From Channallabes apus (Eukaryota; Chordata; Actinopteri; Siluriformes; Clariidae), in contig CM060112.1 of NCBI GenBank assembly GCA_030522415.1, positions 7,947,001-8,011,000 of the forward strand: a DNA stretch of 64,000 nucleotides. The letters run 5' to 3'. The notes beneath the pieces are model-generated. The model saw nothing but the letters and a program-made list of their open reading frames with translations. It was not told the DNA's origin and did no database searches. The position numbers were made by a program, and so were the translations under genes. Positions 34,258-45,576 of the stretch are shown piece after piece (position 1 is the stretch's first letter; every line of letters starts with the position of its first letter).

Positions 34258-34636
34258 TTAACAATCAATAGCACTGTCGCCTTGCACCTCCAGGGTCTGG
34301 GTTCGATTCCCCGGCCAGGCTCGATTCCCGTCTCTGTGTGCATGGAGTTTGCATGTTCTCCCCGTGCTTGGTGGGTTTCCTCCTGGTACTCCGGTTTCCT
34401 CCCACAGTCCAAAGATATGCAGGTTAGGCTAATTGGCGTTCCTAAATTGCCCGTAGTGTGTGATTGGGTGTGTGAGTGTGTTTATGTGTGTGCCCTGCGA
34501 TGGATTGGCACCCTGTCCAGGGTGTACCCCGCCTAGCGCCCGAAGTCTCCTGGGATAGGCTCCAGGTCCCCCACGACCCTGAACACAGGATTAAGCGGTA
34601 TAGAAAATTAATGAATTAATGAATTAACAATCAATA
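34258..34636 (+). mobile_element. 5'-truncated DANA/Mermaid-like SINE with 13-bp target duplication
   Basis: TTAACAATCAATA lies at 34258-34270 and 34624-34636. The insert begins at GCACTGTCGCCTTGCACCTC, inside the tRNA-like head, so the A box is missing. It ends in GCGGTATAGAAAATTAATGA units. Confidence 0.92.
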
Positions 34637-34950
34637 TTAAGTATGAAGTCCTTTGTTCTTTAAACACTACTGGACATACAGTACAGTAGCAGGTGAGTCA
34701 GTCCTCAAGTGTAAGTCACTCTAACCATGAGGATTTTTGTTCAGAAGTGGACACCAAGGCTTCAGAAAGTAAAAGTCCTGTGTCCTGCTACTTACTTGTC
34801 CCATCTATTAACTAAACCAGCTGATACAAATGAGCACAACTCTTCAGCCAGGCTTGAACTGCTTAGTGACATCACCTGTTTTGTGCACAGGGAGACCTAT
34901 AATACATGATATGCAGAATGTTGTTTTAATACTTCTGGTCACCACTGTAC

Positions 34951-35164
34951 ACTCTCACTCATCGTCTAAACCGCTTTATCCTGCATACAGTACAAAGGGC
35001 CTGGATCCTATCCCAGGACACTTAGGGCATGAGGTGGGGTGCACCCTGGACAGGGTGGCAATCCATCGTAGGGCACAAATTTGCAAATTTCATGCACACA
35101 GGAATCAAACCCACAACCTGGAGATGCAAGGCGACAGTGCTAATCACTAAGCTACTGTGCCGCC
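34951..35164 (-). mobile_element. Internally deleted DANA/Mermaid-like SINE
   Basis: Both ends of the family are present (CCGCTTTATCCTGCATACAG; AGGCGACAGTGCTAATCACT) but the central body is lost. Flanking TCACCACTGTAC (34939-34950) and TCACCATTGTGC (35165-35176) are an imperfect target duplication. TACAGTA at 34986-34992 sits where the family has a shorter sequence. Confidence 0.8.
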
Positions 35165-35244
35165 TCACCATTGTGCAAAGTTTCCAAAATAATGCTTACA
35201 GTAAGTACAGTAACGAGATACAAACACTCAAGTAATGTACACCA

Positions 35245-35885
35245 CTGCTTTTGGCTATAGATTGTCATATAGTGATCCAGATCCAGATGTGCTGCCAGTG
35301 ATCCAGACTCCCTCTGCCCTCCGGGCCTGTCTGACCCATCCTGGTGCCCCGCTTCTGGTTGGAGGTCTTGTCGCATGGATGCCCCATGTGTCTCTTTGGG
35401 ATGCGTCTGGTGTCTAGGGATGATTCATTCTACTATGAGGACGGTTCTGGCCTCGACTGATGTTGACAGCTGTTTCTCTGAGGACTTGACTTGGCTGCAG
35501 TTGCTCGATAGTCTACCTGAGTCTCCAATAACTACCTGGACTCCATTTTAACATCAATTAACATCAACTATTATAGCTGAACTGCCTGCCACCTAACACA
35601 CTGTAAAAATGCAGATCATTTCCTGCTATCTGTTTCACCCAGATGAGGATGGGTTCCCTGTTGAGTCTGGTTCCTCTCAAGGTTTCTTCCTATCACCATC
35701 TCAGGGATTTCTTCCTTGCCACTGTCGCCCTCGGGCTTGCTCGCCTGGGACTATCTGACCATTCTGATTCATACACATTCACATTCCATACAAACTTAAA
35801 TAATTATTTTGATTGTGTAAAGCTGTTTTGCGACAATAACAATTGTTAAAAGCACTATACAAATAAAATTTAATTTAATTGAATA
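35245..35885 (+). mobile_element. LINE 3' UTR with intact tail
   Basis: The sequence runs from GCTGCCAGTGATCCAGACTC through GAGTCTGGTTCCTCTCAAGG and TTGCCACTGTCGCCCTCGGG to the terminal TGTAAAGCTGTTTTGCGACA, CACTATACAAATAAAATTTA. It shares its order with 7276-7965. The 5' coding part is absent. Minus-strand traces of the same tail occur at 3625, 55645 and 57635. Confidence 0.7.
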
Positions 35886-37154
35886 TAGTTATATAACTAG
35901 TTGTTAGATCAATTCTTTAAATCGTTTCAATTGAATCTTTTTAAAATAACTCAAGGAAAAACTAATAGTCATGATGCAAAAGAAAGAAAGGAATATAGTA
36001 TGGTTATATTCAAAAATGGGTGAAAGCTGTTAATATTTTTAATGACTGAATGGAAGAATATAGAATTGAATCCATGGTGCGACTTAAAAAATGCATCAAT
36101 AAAAATGTATGATGTGCAAACAGTAGAATGAAACTGAATGAAAAATGCACTAGCTTGTGTGTGTGTGTGTGTTTTCCCAACACTGTCAACTTATTGAACA
36201 AAACGGCAGCTGAATGAACCACGCTTAGAGATTTTTTTAAATATTATTTTTCAAAATATGGTCACGGACGTGAAGCTGCCATGTGGGCCGTGCCACTTCC
36301 CTGCAAATCCAGTTTTCTTATAAGTCCACAAATCAGGTTTTTGTTTTTTTCATGATTCATTAATGATTCACATTTCCACTGAACCTATAGTCACACTGAC
36401 CACCTGTCACAAGTGCCTGTGCCTCAGGCTACAACAGTTCCTCCCAGGCACTCACCGTCTGCCATTCCGCCTTCGTTGTTTTGTTTTGTTTTGTTCCACC
36501 GTTACTTTATGTCTTCCAGCTCTCCTACTGGAGCCTCGGTTCGTGAAAACGCAGCAGATGTTCGACAACAAAAGCGAACGCCATTTCGCAAATAAAATTG
36601 TTGCTTTCAGTGAGGGCCCTTCGTTAACGGCGTATTGCACTGCATAGAAAGCGAAGTGCTTAACCGTAAAATACAACGATTAAGCCTAGTTAATTACTTC
36701 GCTTCTCTTGGTATTTGTTTCGCAGTTAGTTAAACACTAATACGATCTGAATGGATCCTGTGTAGTGTTTCCGAGTTCATGTGAGATGGTAATTTGCATA
36801 CAGAACCGTGAAGTGTGTGTTGATGACTCAAAAATGACTCCCAATAGGAAAGAGAATTCAGGAGAGAAGCTGCTTAATATATTAGTAGACTATACAGTTT
36901 TCTACTGAGACAATGTATAGGTCAAAACATACGTTAATAAACAACATCAGTATCACAGACTTGAATTCTTGCATCTGATTGGTAAGAAATTACAGTCGCT
37001 TTCTAACGAGAGCTCATAAAATAGTGCCAGATGTAATTTAAATAGCATAATTATGTTGTATAAATGCATTCATTTAAATACAATTTAGTATTATTTTGCA
37101 AGGGATTAATTAAAACAGGATATAAATAAAATGTATTTAATTAAATGATATTTA
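35886..37154. other. No confident gene
   Basis: Unique sequence apart from a TG run near 36154-36171. A weak exon candidate at 36520-36609 is listed separately. Confidence 0.45.
36520..36609 (+). CDS. Very tentative short exon
   Basis: Ninety bases lie between an acceptor-like CTTTATGTCTTCCAG and a donor-like TTTCA/GTGAGG. One frame is open (LLEPRFVKTQQMFDNKSERH...). There is no recognised domain, and flanking exons are not seen. Chance is a real possibility. Confidence 0.1.
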
Positions 37155-37475
37155 TGGTGCCTTGGGTACGTAGTTAGCAATGCTGCCTTGCAACTCCACG
37201 GGCCAGGTTTCTATTCCTGCCTCGGTAGCCGGTGCGCATGGTGTTTGCATGTTCTCCCCAGTGCTTAGTGGGTTTCCTCTGGGTACTTCGGTCTCCTCCC
37301 ACAGTCCAAAGACATGCAGATTAGGCTAATTAGTGGCCCCAAAATGCCCACAGTGTGTGAATGAGTGTGAGAGTGTGTGTGACCAGTGATGGATTGGCAC
37401 CCTGTCCAGGGTGGACCCCACCGAGTGCCCCAAGTCTCCCGGGATGGGCGCCAGGATATGAATGAATGAATAAGA
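37155..37475 (+). mobile_element. Diverged DANA/Mermaid-like SINE
   Basis: GTAGTTAGCAATGCTGCCTT starts a degraded head. The body shows GTGGGTTTCCTCTGGGTACT, TCCTCCCACAGTCCAAAGAC and CACCCTGTCCAGGGTGGACC and ends in ATGAATGAATGAAT. The 3' body is shortened after GGGATGGGCGCCAGG. Confidence 0.82.
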
Positions 37476-38131
37476 TATTTTTCGGTAACTTTGTAACAGT
37501 CAATACATTCTGCTCCATTGCTACTGCGTCAGAGCTTTAATCTGCCGGTAAAGTCACAATTACAGCAAGTGCAGTTTTCTCCTGGATTGTTCTGCAAAAT
37601 TGATTGAAACTGTAAGCAACAAATATTTTACATGTTGGTTATTAATAACATTAAAAATATAGATATTATTTGCATGATAATAGGGGTAATATGAATAAAA
37701 TGCTTGAGGACAGAGTCAGATTTAAACATGGTTGGCATGGGTATCTGCTTAGCACTGCACCTTGCCAGGGGCGACAAAAGAGGAAGAAAAGAAAAGTTCA
37801 AAATGGTAATAACATTTGTGTGATCAGTTTTCCATCACTTCTCACTTTACACGTCCCATTTTTCTTGTCACTGTGTGGGTCATTTTTCATGTTGGAGTGT
37901 GGGTCAATTAATCTAGTTTTTTGCTGCTCCGATTTTAGTTTGTGAGTGACACAGGGTACTGACTGGGAAGGTCTCTTACATTGAAGTGCAAGATTGTTGG
38001 TGCATGGCTAAGTGGACATCATTTCAGGTCATCCACTGGAAGCCTGAGTATAGGATGGGTGGGGGGCTTTAGTCTACTGTGTATGCACGTAATAGAGTTT
38101 CACTCTACATATATATACATCATAGTCACTA

Positions 38132-38136
<5 letters not shown>
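37476..38136. other. No gene or recognised repeat
   Basis: Unique-looking sequence ahead of an (AT)n repeat. Confidence 0.5.

Positions 38137-38196
<60 letters not shown>
38137..38196. repeat. (AT)n microsatellite
   Basis: About 28-30 AT units abutting the TA target of the Tc1 element at 38207. Confidence 0.92.
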
Positions 38197-38206
38197 TGTA
38201 TATATA

Positions 38207-39597
38207 CAGTGGCTTGCAAAAGTATTCGGCCCCCTTGAACTTTTCCACATTTTGTCACATTACAGCCACAAACATGAATCAATTTTATTCGACGTGAAAG
38301 ACCAATACAAAGTGGTGTACACATGAGAAGTGGAACGAAAATCATACATGATTCTATGAGGAATTCATAATTGCTGCAATTACAGCTGACAGTCTTTTAG
38401 GGTCTCTACCAGCCTTGCACATCTAGAGACTGAAATCCTCACCCAATCTTCTTTGCAAAACAGCTCCAGCTCAGTCAGATTAGATGGACAGCAGTTTTCA
38501 GATCTGGCCGCAGATTCTCCATTGGATTTAGATCTGGACTTTGACTGGGCCATTCTAACACATGGATATGTTTTGTTTTAAACCATTCCATTGTTGTCCT
38601 GGCTTTATGTTTAGGGTCGTTGTCCTGCTGGAAGGTGAACCTCCGCCCCAGTCTCAAGTCTATTGCAGACACCAAGAGGTTTTCTTCCAAGATTGCCCTG
38701 TATTTGGCTCCATCCATCTTCCCATCAACTCTGACCAGCTTCCCTGTCCCTGCTGAAGAGAAGCACCCCCAGAGCATGATGCTGCCACCATCATATTTGA
38801 CAGTGGGGATGGTGTGTTCAGAGTGATGTGCAGTGTTAGTTTTCTGTGTCTATGGCTAGTTTTAGTGTTTATGGTTTTCTGTTAACAATGGCTTTCTTCT
38901 TGCCACTCTTCCATAAAGGCCAACTTTGTGCAGTGCACGACTAATAGTTGTCCTATGGACAGATTCCCCCACCTGAGCTGTAGATCTCTGCAGCTCGTCC
39001 AGAGTCACCATGGACCTCTTGGCTGCATTTCTGATCAGTGCTCTCCTTGTTCGGCCTGTGAGTTTAGGTGGACGGCCTTGTCTTGGTAGGTTTACTGTAC
39101 AGTTGTGCCATACTCCTTCCATTTCTGAATGATGGCTTGAACAGTGCTCCGTGGGATGTTCAAGGCTTTGGAAATATTTTTGTAGCCTAAGCCTGCTTTA
39201 AATGTCTCAATAACTTTATCCCTGACCTGTCTGGTGTGTTCTTTGGACTTCATGGTGTTGTTGCTCCCAATATTCTCTTAGACAACCTCTGAGGCCGTCA
39301 CAGAGCAGCTGTATTTGTACTGACTTTAGATTACACACAAGATTTAGTCATTAGCACTCATCAGGCAATGTCTATGGGCAGCTGACTGCACTCAGACCAA
39401 AGGGGGCTGAATAATTACGCACACCCCACTTTGCAGTTATTTATTTGTAAAAAATGTTTGGAATCATGTATGATTTTCGTTCCACTTCTCACGTGTACAC
39501 CACTTTGTATTGGACTTTCATGTGGAATTCCAATAAAATTGATGCATGTTTGTGGCTTTAATGTGACAAAATGTGGACAAGTTCAACGGGGCCGAAT
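38207..39597 (-). mobile_element. Tc1-like transposon with both terminal repeats, partly deleted
   Basis: The left terminus CAGTGGCTTGCAAAAGTATT follows a TA. The first ~150 bases reappear inverted at 39450-39597 (for example TCCACATTTTGTCACATTA versus TAATGTGACAAAATGTGGA). The last ~15 bases of the right end are worn (CCGAATGCTTGCTCAG). The element is about 1.39 kb, short of the ~1.6 kb usual for fish Tc1 elements, mainly because part of the transposase gene is missing. Confidence 0.92.
38465..39253 (-). pseudogene. Tc1 transposase with frameshift and lost first catalytic Asp
   Basis: The minus-strand ATG at 39253 begins MKSKEHTRQVRDKVIETFKA, followed by ALNIPRSTVQAIIQKWKEYG, the paired-type helix-turn-helix. 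The frame breaks at TACTGTA (39093-39099). It resumes as NLPRQGRPPKLTGRTRRAL, then HRTTISRALHKVGLYGRVAR to LLTENHKH near 38862. The segment that should hold WTDESK, the first Asp of the DDE triad, is absent. The reading then continues KYDGGSIMLWGCFSSAGTGK, FTFQQDNDPKHKARTTMEW with the second Asp, and WPSQSPDLNPMENL with the third acidic residue. The N-terminal DNA-binding part and the two later catalytic residues are well kept, so the copy died fairly recently. Confidence 0.93.
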
Positions 39598-39989
39598 GCT
39601 TGCTCAGTCAGAAGAATTTCCAATGCTGTAGGCATTAGTCAAGAAGGTTGCATGGTTCATTTGGTTCCTATTGTGAACGTTTGATACATTTGCCTATATA
39701 CTGTATACATGCATACAGTACATACACACATATATACAGTACATACATAGAAAGGCAAAATGTTTGTCTGTTTGGTTGTTTTCCATGGCACGGTAGAGGC
39801 ACCATAAACACAAGAGCTAGCACTGCTTCTAGACACAATCTTTTTACAAAAATGCATCCGAATGTTTAACTTAAACATGGTGTTTGTATTTTTCACACAG
39901 ATGTGTGTTATGATTACACAATCTGGACTGGATATGCTGTTTGTTTTGCAGACAAATCTCATCCACTCTTTACTGTAGTCCTAATCTCA
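39598..39989. other. No gene recognised
   Basis: Sequence with several TACAGTA/TACTGTA heptamers in a TA/CA-rich patch (39695-39745). No element is identified. Confidence 0.5.
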
Positions 39990-40989
39990 AATCATAGCCA
40001 TGGAAGTACCACCATGCTGGTGAAAGCTGATTTTATCTCATTTTTAGTCTCTCTCTACCCTCTCTCCACTTCCTGGGATTTGGGGATATCGGGATCACTC
40101 TGGAGAATTCAGCAACGCCTGCTGTTCTGTCCTCCGCCTATGCTTTTTTTTTTCGCTCACACTCCACAAGGAATTGGGGATAGGGATGCACAGGCTTGTC
40201 TCTGTCTCAGAAATGGCACTTCACACTTCATGCACTCTCTCACCTTAACATTTAATCATTAGAATTCCATGCTGTTGCTGTTATCTTCGTATTATTGTTA
40301 TCTATCACCCACCTGGCCCCATGAGAGACTTCATAGAAGAACTGAAACGTCTCTGGAGTCTCTTGCCTTGTAACAGGATTTCACTAACTCTCTTAGGTGA
40401 TGTCAAGCTCCTTTCAGGCAAGCTCCACTCCTTTTGCCTTGTTCCTCTCTTCTTTTCATCTGACCTTTAACAACTGCAAAGGAAGTGGTCTGAACTGGGG
40501 CTGGTATGTATAAAATTTAAAGCCTGTTCAGAGCAGAATTCTGGTCCTAAGGGCAAAAACATTCTGAAAAACCCTGTAAAGTTGCCGCTTCATAAAAGGC
40601 AGAAGATTGGCAGCAACGTACAAAAAAAGAAATCTTAATATATGGAAATAACAGGCTATTTCACTTCTCTGTTGCCTCTTGTGATTGTGTTTTTTATGCT
40701 GCAGTGTCCAAATATTCACACACTCTCCTGCTGTGCAGGAAATAGCTGGATACAAAGCATTAATTGCCTCTACCATCTCCTGGAAAACCATTTTTTCTAG
40801 CTTGACTATTCAGGTGGAACGCAAATATACCCTTTGCTGTGCACTTCCTTTCTTTCAACTCAGTTGTAGAGTTTGTATTGAGTTCCAGTGGGACTGGTGT
40901 TTAACAATTAGACGATATCACTTAAAATTTAAAGTAGCGGTAATTGGGGGTTCTTAAACACATTCATGTTAGCATTGAAACTGTAGCTA

Positions 40990-41395
40990 ATTAAATGCAT
41001 TTCTCCTGGTGCTTGTTGGGTTTGTTCCAGATGTCCTCCCACAGTCCAAAGATATGCAGTGTAGTTTGATTGGCATTTTCAAATTGCTTGTAGTGTGGCA
41101 AATTGGTTGTAGCGGGGGTTACACTGTGTACTATGGCTTCGTACACTCTGGGTTTAGGGTTCAAATCTCTCTTTTGGGCCTGTTTGCATGCTCTCCTCAT
41201 GGTTGGTGGTTTATCTCTGGATACTCCAGTTTCCTCCAACAGTCCAAAGACATGCAGGGTAGTCTAACTGGTGCTTCTAAATTGCCCATAGTGTGTCAGT
41301 GTGTGCATGTGCCCTGCACTGGATCTGCACCCACTCCAGGGAGTTCCTTGCCTTGTGTCCATAGGCTCCTGGTATAGTCTCCAGGTCAGTCACTT
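40990..41395 (+). mobile_element. Two consecutive diverged SINE fragments
   Basis: The first (about 40995-41100) has TCCTCCCACAGTCCAAAGAT and TTGATTGGCATTTTCAAATT. The second (about 41105-41395) restarts at a head-like GCGGGGGTTACACTGTG and repeats TCCTCCAACAGTCCAAAGAC and GCTCCTGGTATAGTCTCCAG. Both belong to the DANA/Mermaid-like family and are strongly diverged. They lie inside the decayed LINE. Confidence 0.7.
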
Positions 41396-43051
41396 TCACT
41401 TTTGCGTCCTCTTTCATTGTGCCCTTCATACCACATTACAACACTTACTCCATGTCTACCTCCTTAAATTCCAGCATCCTACTGTAACCACCCTACCGCC
41501 CCTCATCCCTTTTCTACTTTATAAGTTGAATATGTTGCGAGTGCTTTTCTCTCCTCACTATTTTCATCATTGGACCTCCTATTTTCCTGATCTTTCAGAC
41601 CAACAATGTCTTTTTACCTAGCTCCTTGGTTGTTCAATGTGCTATGATGCATCCAGACAAAATCAAGGGCAGCTGACAAAACATGGAGGCGACAACAACT
41701 CGATGCCGATGTCCTTTCATACCACTCTTGTCTATCAAAGTTGTCCTTTGATGCGACTGCTGCCAAGATGTCATTTTTAAACAAAATCACCTATATGTGA
41801 GTTCCACAAGCTCAATAACATGTCAGCTTCCCTGCTCAACCCTCCTCCTTATCCTTCACCCACCTCCCCAGCAGCTGATGATTTTGGCACCTTATATGAA
41901 GAAAAAAACTTTACAAGCTCTGCCAACCTTTCCCTCCTAACATTTTTTTTCTACACTTAACTTCACCTCCATCCTTTTAACAAGCTGTTCTCCACATTCT
42001 ACAGAGGCAATTTGGCAACTTCTCTCATTCAGAACTCTCAGCAGCTTCTCAGTCTGCTAGATGCCATCCCATCCATAATTCTTCACACTATCCTGTGAGA
42101 ACCTCCTCCTGTTCATCATTTTCATCATAATTAACTCCATTCCATTACGCTATTCTATACCATTCTACACTACACCATTCTGAAGAAAAACCCCACATCC
42201 ATGTCAATTATTTCTTTTCTCTTTATGTCTTATCAAGGTGGTAGTTAAAATGATTTGTTTCTCTGTCTCATACAAAAATACTTTTAAGGACCATGGTAGT
42301 TTCAGAGCAGAAAACCTCACAGCAGTTGATCTTCTGGTTGTTATTTAAAAGCTTCATGCTACTAAGTCAGTCAAACTATCTTAGCTTCTGAGCCTTCTTG
42401 ATCTCTCAGATCCCACCAGATGAGTTGGCCAGTCACAAAACTTTCCTGCATATCCAATCAAATGCATTTTAATTAATCACCCAGCTATTTGGTGGTTCGC
42501 ATCCCACTTGGAGAAATACTGTAGTATCAAGTGACAAGGGGATAGTGTTTCTAACCCTCTCAAATTAGCTAGGAGACTCTGGAATTTAGGCTCAGTCTCC
42601 GGAAATAATTAATATCTGGAGATTGTGATCAAGTTGAAAGTAAAAAAATGGAAATGTTTAAACATCTGAAGGAAATTGTGTAATTTCATGGGACATGATA
42701 CATCATGTGGATTGAAAGAGTATATTGTAATTGTAGCCAGCACATCTAAAGTTAAATATGACATTTTTACCTTGGACTTTGTCCCTTTAATTGTACAGTG
42801 GGGTCACCACATTACAGCATTTGAGCCACAAGATCTGCCACAGGTTTTTACAAAAGATACCTTTCCATTTGCAACCCTCCCACTTTCAAACCCAGCTTGC
42901 ATTCAGTGGCAGGGTTGTATTGGGCATAGAGTTATGGGTCTTGCTTAATGATCCAAGAATGTGACTTGACAGTGGCAGCGCTTGATCCCGTGACTCTCAA
43001 TGAGCAACCCGGAGTCTCAACAACCTGAGCCACAAAGTTAAATATTGTATT

Positions 43052-43433
43052 CTAATTAAAACATTCATTCATTCATTCATCTTCTATACCGCTTTATCCT
43101 GTATTTAGGGTCGCGGGGACCTGGAGCCTATCCCAGGAGACTCAGGGCACGAGGCAGGGTACACCCTGGACAGCGTGCCAATCCATCGCAGAGCACACAC
43201 ACTCACTCATTCACACACTATGGTCAATTTGAGAACGCCAATTAGCCTAATCTGTATGTCTTTGGACTGTGGGAAGAAACCGGAGTACCCGGAGGAAACC
43301 CACCAAGCACGGGGAGAACATGCAACACAGAGACGGGAATCGATCGAGCCTGGCCAGGAATCGAACCCAGACCCTGGAGGTGCATTGCGACAGTGCTATC
43401 CACTACACCACTGTGCCGCCCTAATTAAAACAT
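43052..43433 (-). mobile_element. DANA/Mermaid-like SINE with 13-bp target duplication, inside LINE
   Basis: CTAATTAAAACAT lies at 43052-43064 and 43421-43433. The insert (43065-43420) runs from (CATT)n and TCTTCTATACCGCTTTATCC to the head CACTACACCACTGTGCCGCC. It is near full length with a small deletion at GAACATGCAACACAG. Confidence 0.93.
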
Positions 43434-44616
43434 GATAATATAAATGGAGTAAATGTAAGTATTTGTGGTGAATACAAAACAAATATAAATGTGAATATTG
43501 TATATTGAAAAAAAAAAAAAAAAGAAAACACATCATGCAGAGTCTCCACCTGTCTGCCACAACGTCTGAGTGTTTGGTCCTCTTCCATGTTCCCTTCACC
43601 TTCTCTCACAGTGAAATATCCTTGCATGGTTTTAATAATACTGCTATGCCAATGACATCCAACTCATTCTCTTCTTCGTTACCTTAGACACTTGTGATTT
43701 TGCACAGATCCTGGGCTGTCTGGTGGACATCTCCTGACGCATGGCAGCTCATCACCTGAAAATAAATCCTAGCAAGACTGAGATGCTGTACATCACTGAT
43801 GGTTTATCACCATTTCAAGATCTTGTCATCTCACTCTATCTTACCCTCTGACAATTTTTGAAAACCTTGAGCTATTCTGCTTTCTTGCTAGCATTTTCTA
43901 TCGCTCATTGGTTATGTTGTTAACCTAATTGGGCTGCAGATTTCTCCTTTACATCATCGGGAGGACTGTGGATAAAGTTCACGCTGGTGCTTATTCAGGT
44001 TATTGTCTCTTTGAAATAATTACTTGACTCCTTTTACTGTGTGGTTTTTGACCACATTCCACCTTACTGTTGATCCCCTAGATTTTGTCCTTGCTGTATT
44101 AACTTTATTAGTTGCCCAAATAAGATTTAAAGCATTAATGCCTAACTACAAAGCCAAAAAATGAATCGTCTCCAACCTTTCTGAAGACCCATTTCAATCC
44201 CTGTTCTTCCCCACGTTCCCAGCTAACTATACACGAGCACAGCTTGAGCTGATCCATCATCCCTCAAGACACAAGAAAAGCAGGCATCAAGGCATTTCTC
44301 TGTGCTGGCATCAAGATGATGAAATAAATTCTTCTTATGGTTTTCTGAACATCTGAGTCACACACAGGTTGTCATCAAAAGAAGACTGAATGCCCACCTT
44401 TTCACCGAACACTTGAGGACTGCACATTAAAAGAACTCTCAACTTGTACTCTGCTTTCTTTGTTGCACCAACATTTCTTTATCAGGGCTTTAGCTTTATT
44501 GTACTCTCAGAACGTGGCCTCTTTGCACTAGTATGAGAATGTTTTTTTTTTTTTGAAAGAACCTCTATCTGTTACTCTGAAGAAGGAATCTAGTAAGTGC
44601 TTTAAAAAAAAAAAAG

Positions 44617-45576
44617 TTTAAACAACTTCCAAGTATCCAGAATTGTTGACTTCCCAGCAATTAGACCGAAGAATACAACTCGCAGCTGTCTGGGGCAGCA
44701 ATTAGGCAGCCCAAAGTGTGGCACTATGCAATGTAACATAACACCAATAACAAAATCATATCAACTGTTTAAGCAGAATCGTCAACATAAAGAAAACCAT
44801 CAAAAATTCAAAAGCTGATTCACAGTCTTCATGGCTGAGGCAGAGAAAAACAAAGTCGCAGTTGTTTTAAATCATATACTCGCCGCTGTTACAGACCATT
44901 TAATCAAGCATAGCTTAACAGGCTGGTCAGAGGGTGCATTACACATTACAGACATTCAGAAGTGAAATCATGTGTATAATCATAACACACATCTGCACTG
45001 TATTTCAGTAAACTCGCTCTATGATTGAATGTGATTGGACACATTTACCTACTGTAACTGTTCATCAGGTTCCAATTGTTTTTACTATAATTCACTCCAC
45101 AGAGGACTGAAGGACGACCGCTTGCTGGTAGCATAAAAGCAAGACACATTTCTTAGAGAATGAAGGAAACTATTAATTTGGTGATAGCAGACAGTGACAT
45201 CAAGCTAAGGTAAGAGTAATCTTAGAAGATATCTGTATCACTAGCTCAGTGCATTACACCTCAGTTCCAGGATTCTGCTTACTAAGTCATTTCACATTAA
45301 ATAATTCAAGATTAGCGCTTCATTGAGGAGTCCAATTTGTTTGCTAGGTTTAAGAAAAAATATATATATAGTAGGAGTGTGTCAGAGAAGTCACCCTTCA
45401 TACTTCAATCATCTCTGACTTTCAGGATTGTTAAAAGTATAACCTGTATATGCTTGCATGTCTAGACCAGAAATTGCAGAAATATTCACCTGTTAGAATT
45501 TTTTCACATTCAGAAATGGAACTGAAATTAACTTTAACATTCTGAAACTGGAGTAAAAATTCATTGGGAAAGCTTG
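44617..45576. other. No gene or recognised repeat
   Basis: Unique-looking sequence without recognised elements. Confidence 0.5.

Larger units (their letters stand above)
39990..44616 (+). mobile_element. Decayed L2-like LINE, endonuclease to C-terminus
   Basis: Colinear plus-strand pieces fit one non-LTR element. An apurinic-type endonuclease region occupies about 40020-40480 (YLSPTWPHE, HPPGPMRDFIEELKRLWSLL, LTLLGDVKLL for family LLGDFN). A linker lies at about 41670-42110 (LDADVLSYHSCLSKLSFDAT, LLDAIPSIILHTIL). The reverse-transcriptase palm is at about 43640-43800 (CYANDIQLILFF in place of CYADDTQL; HHLKINPSKTEMLYI). The C-terminal region is at about 44150-44420 (KEDCPPFHRTLEDCTLKELS-type words), ending at an A tract near 44604-44615. 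Stops and frameshifts abound, and the catalytic YADD has become YAND. SINE pieces at 40990-41395 and 43065-43420 interrupt it. Confidence 0.72.
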
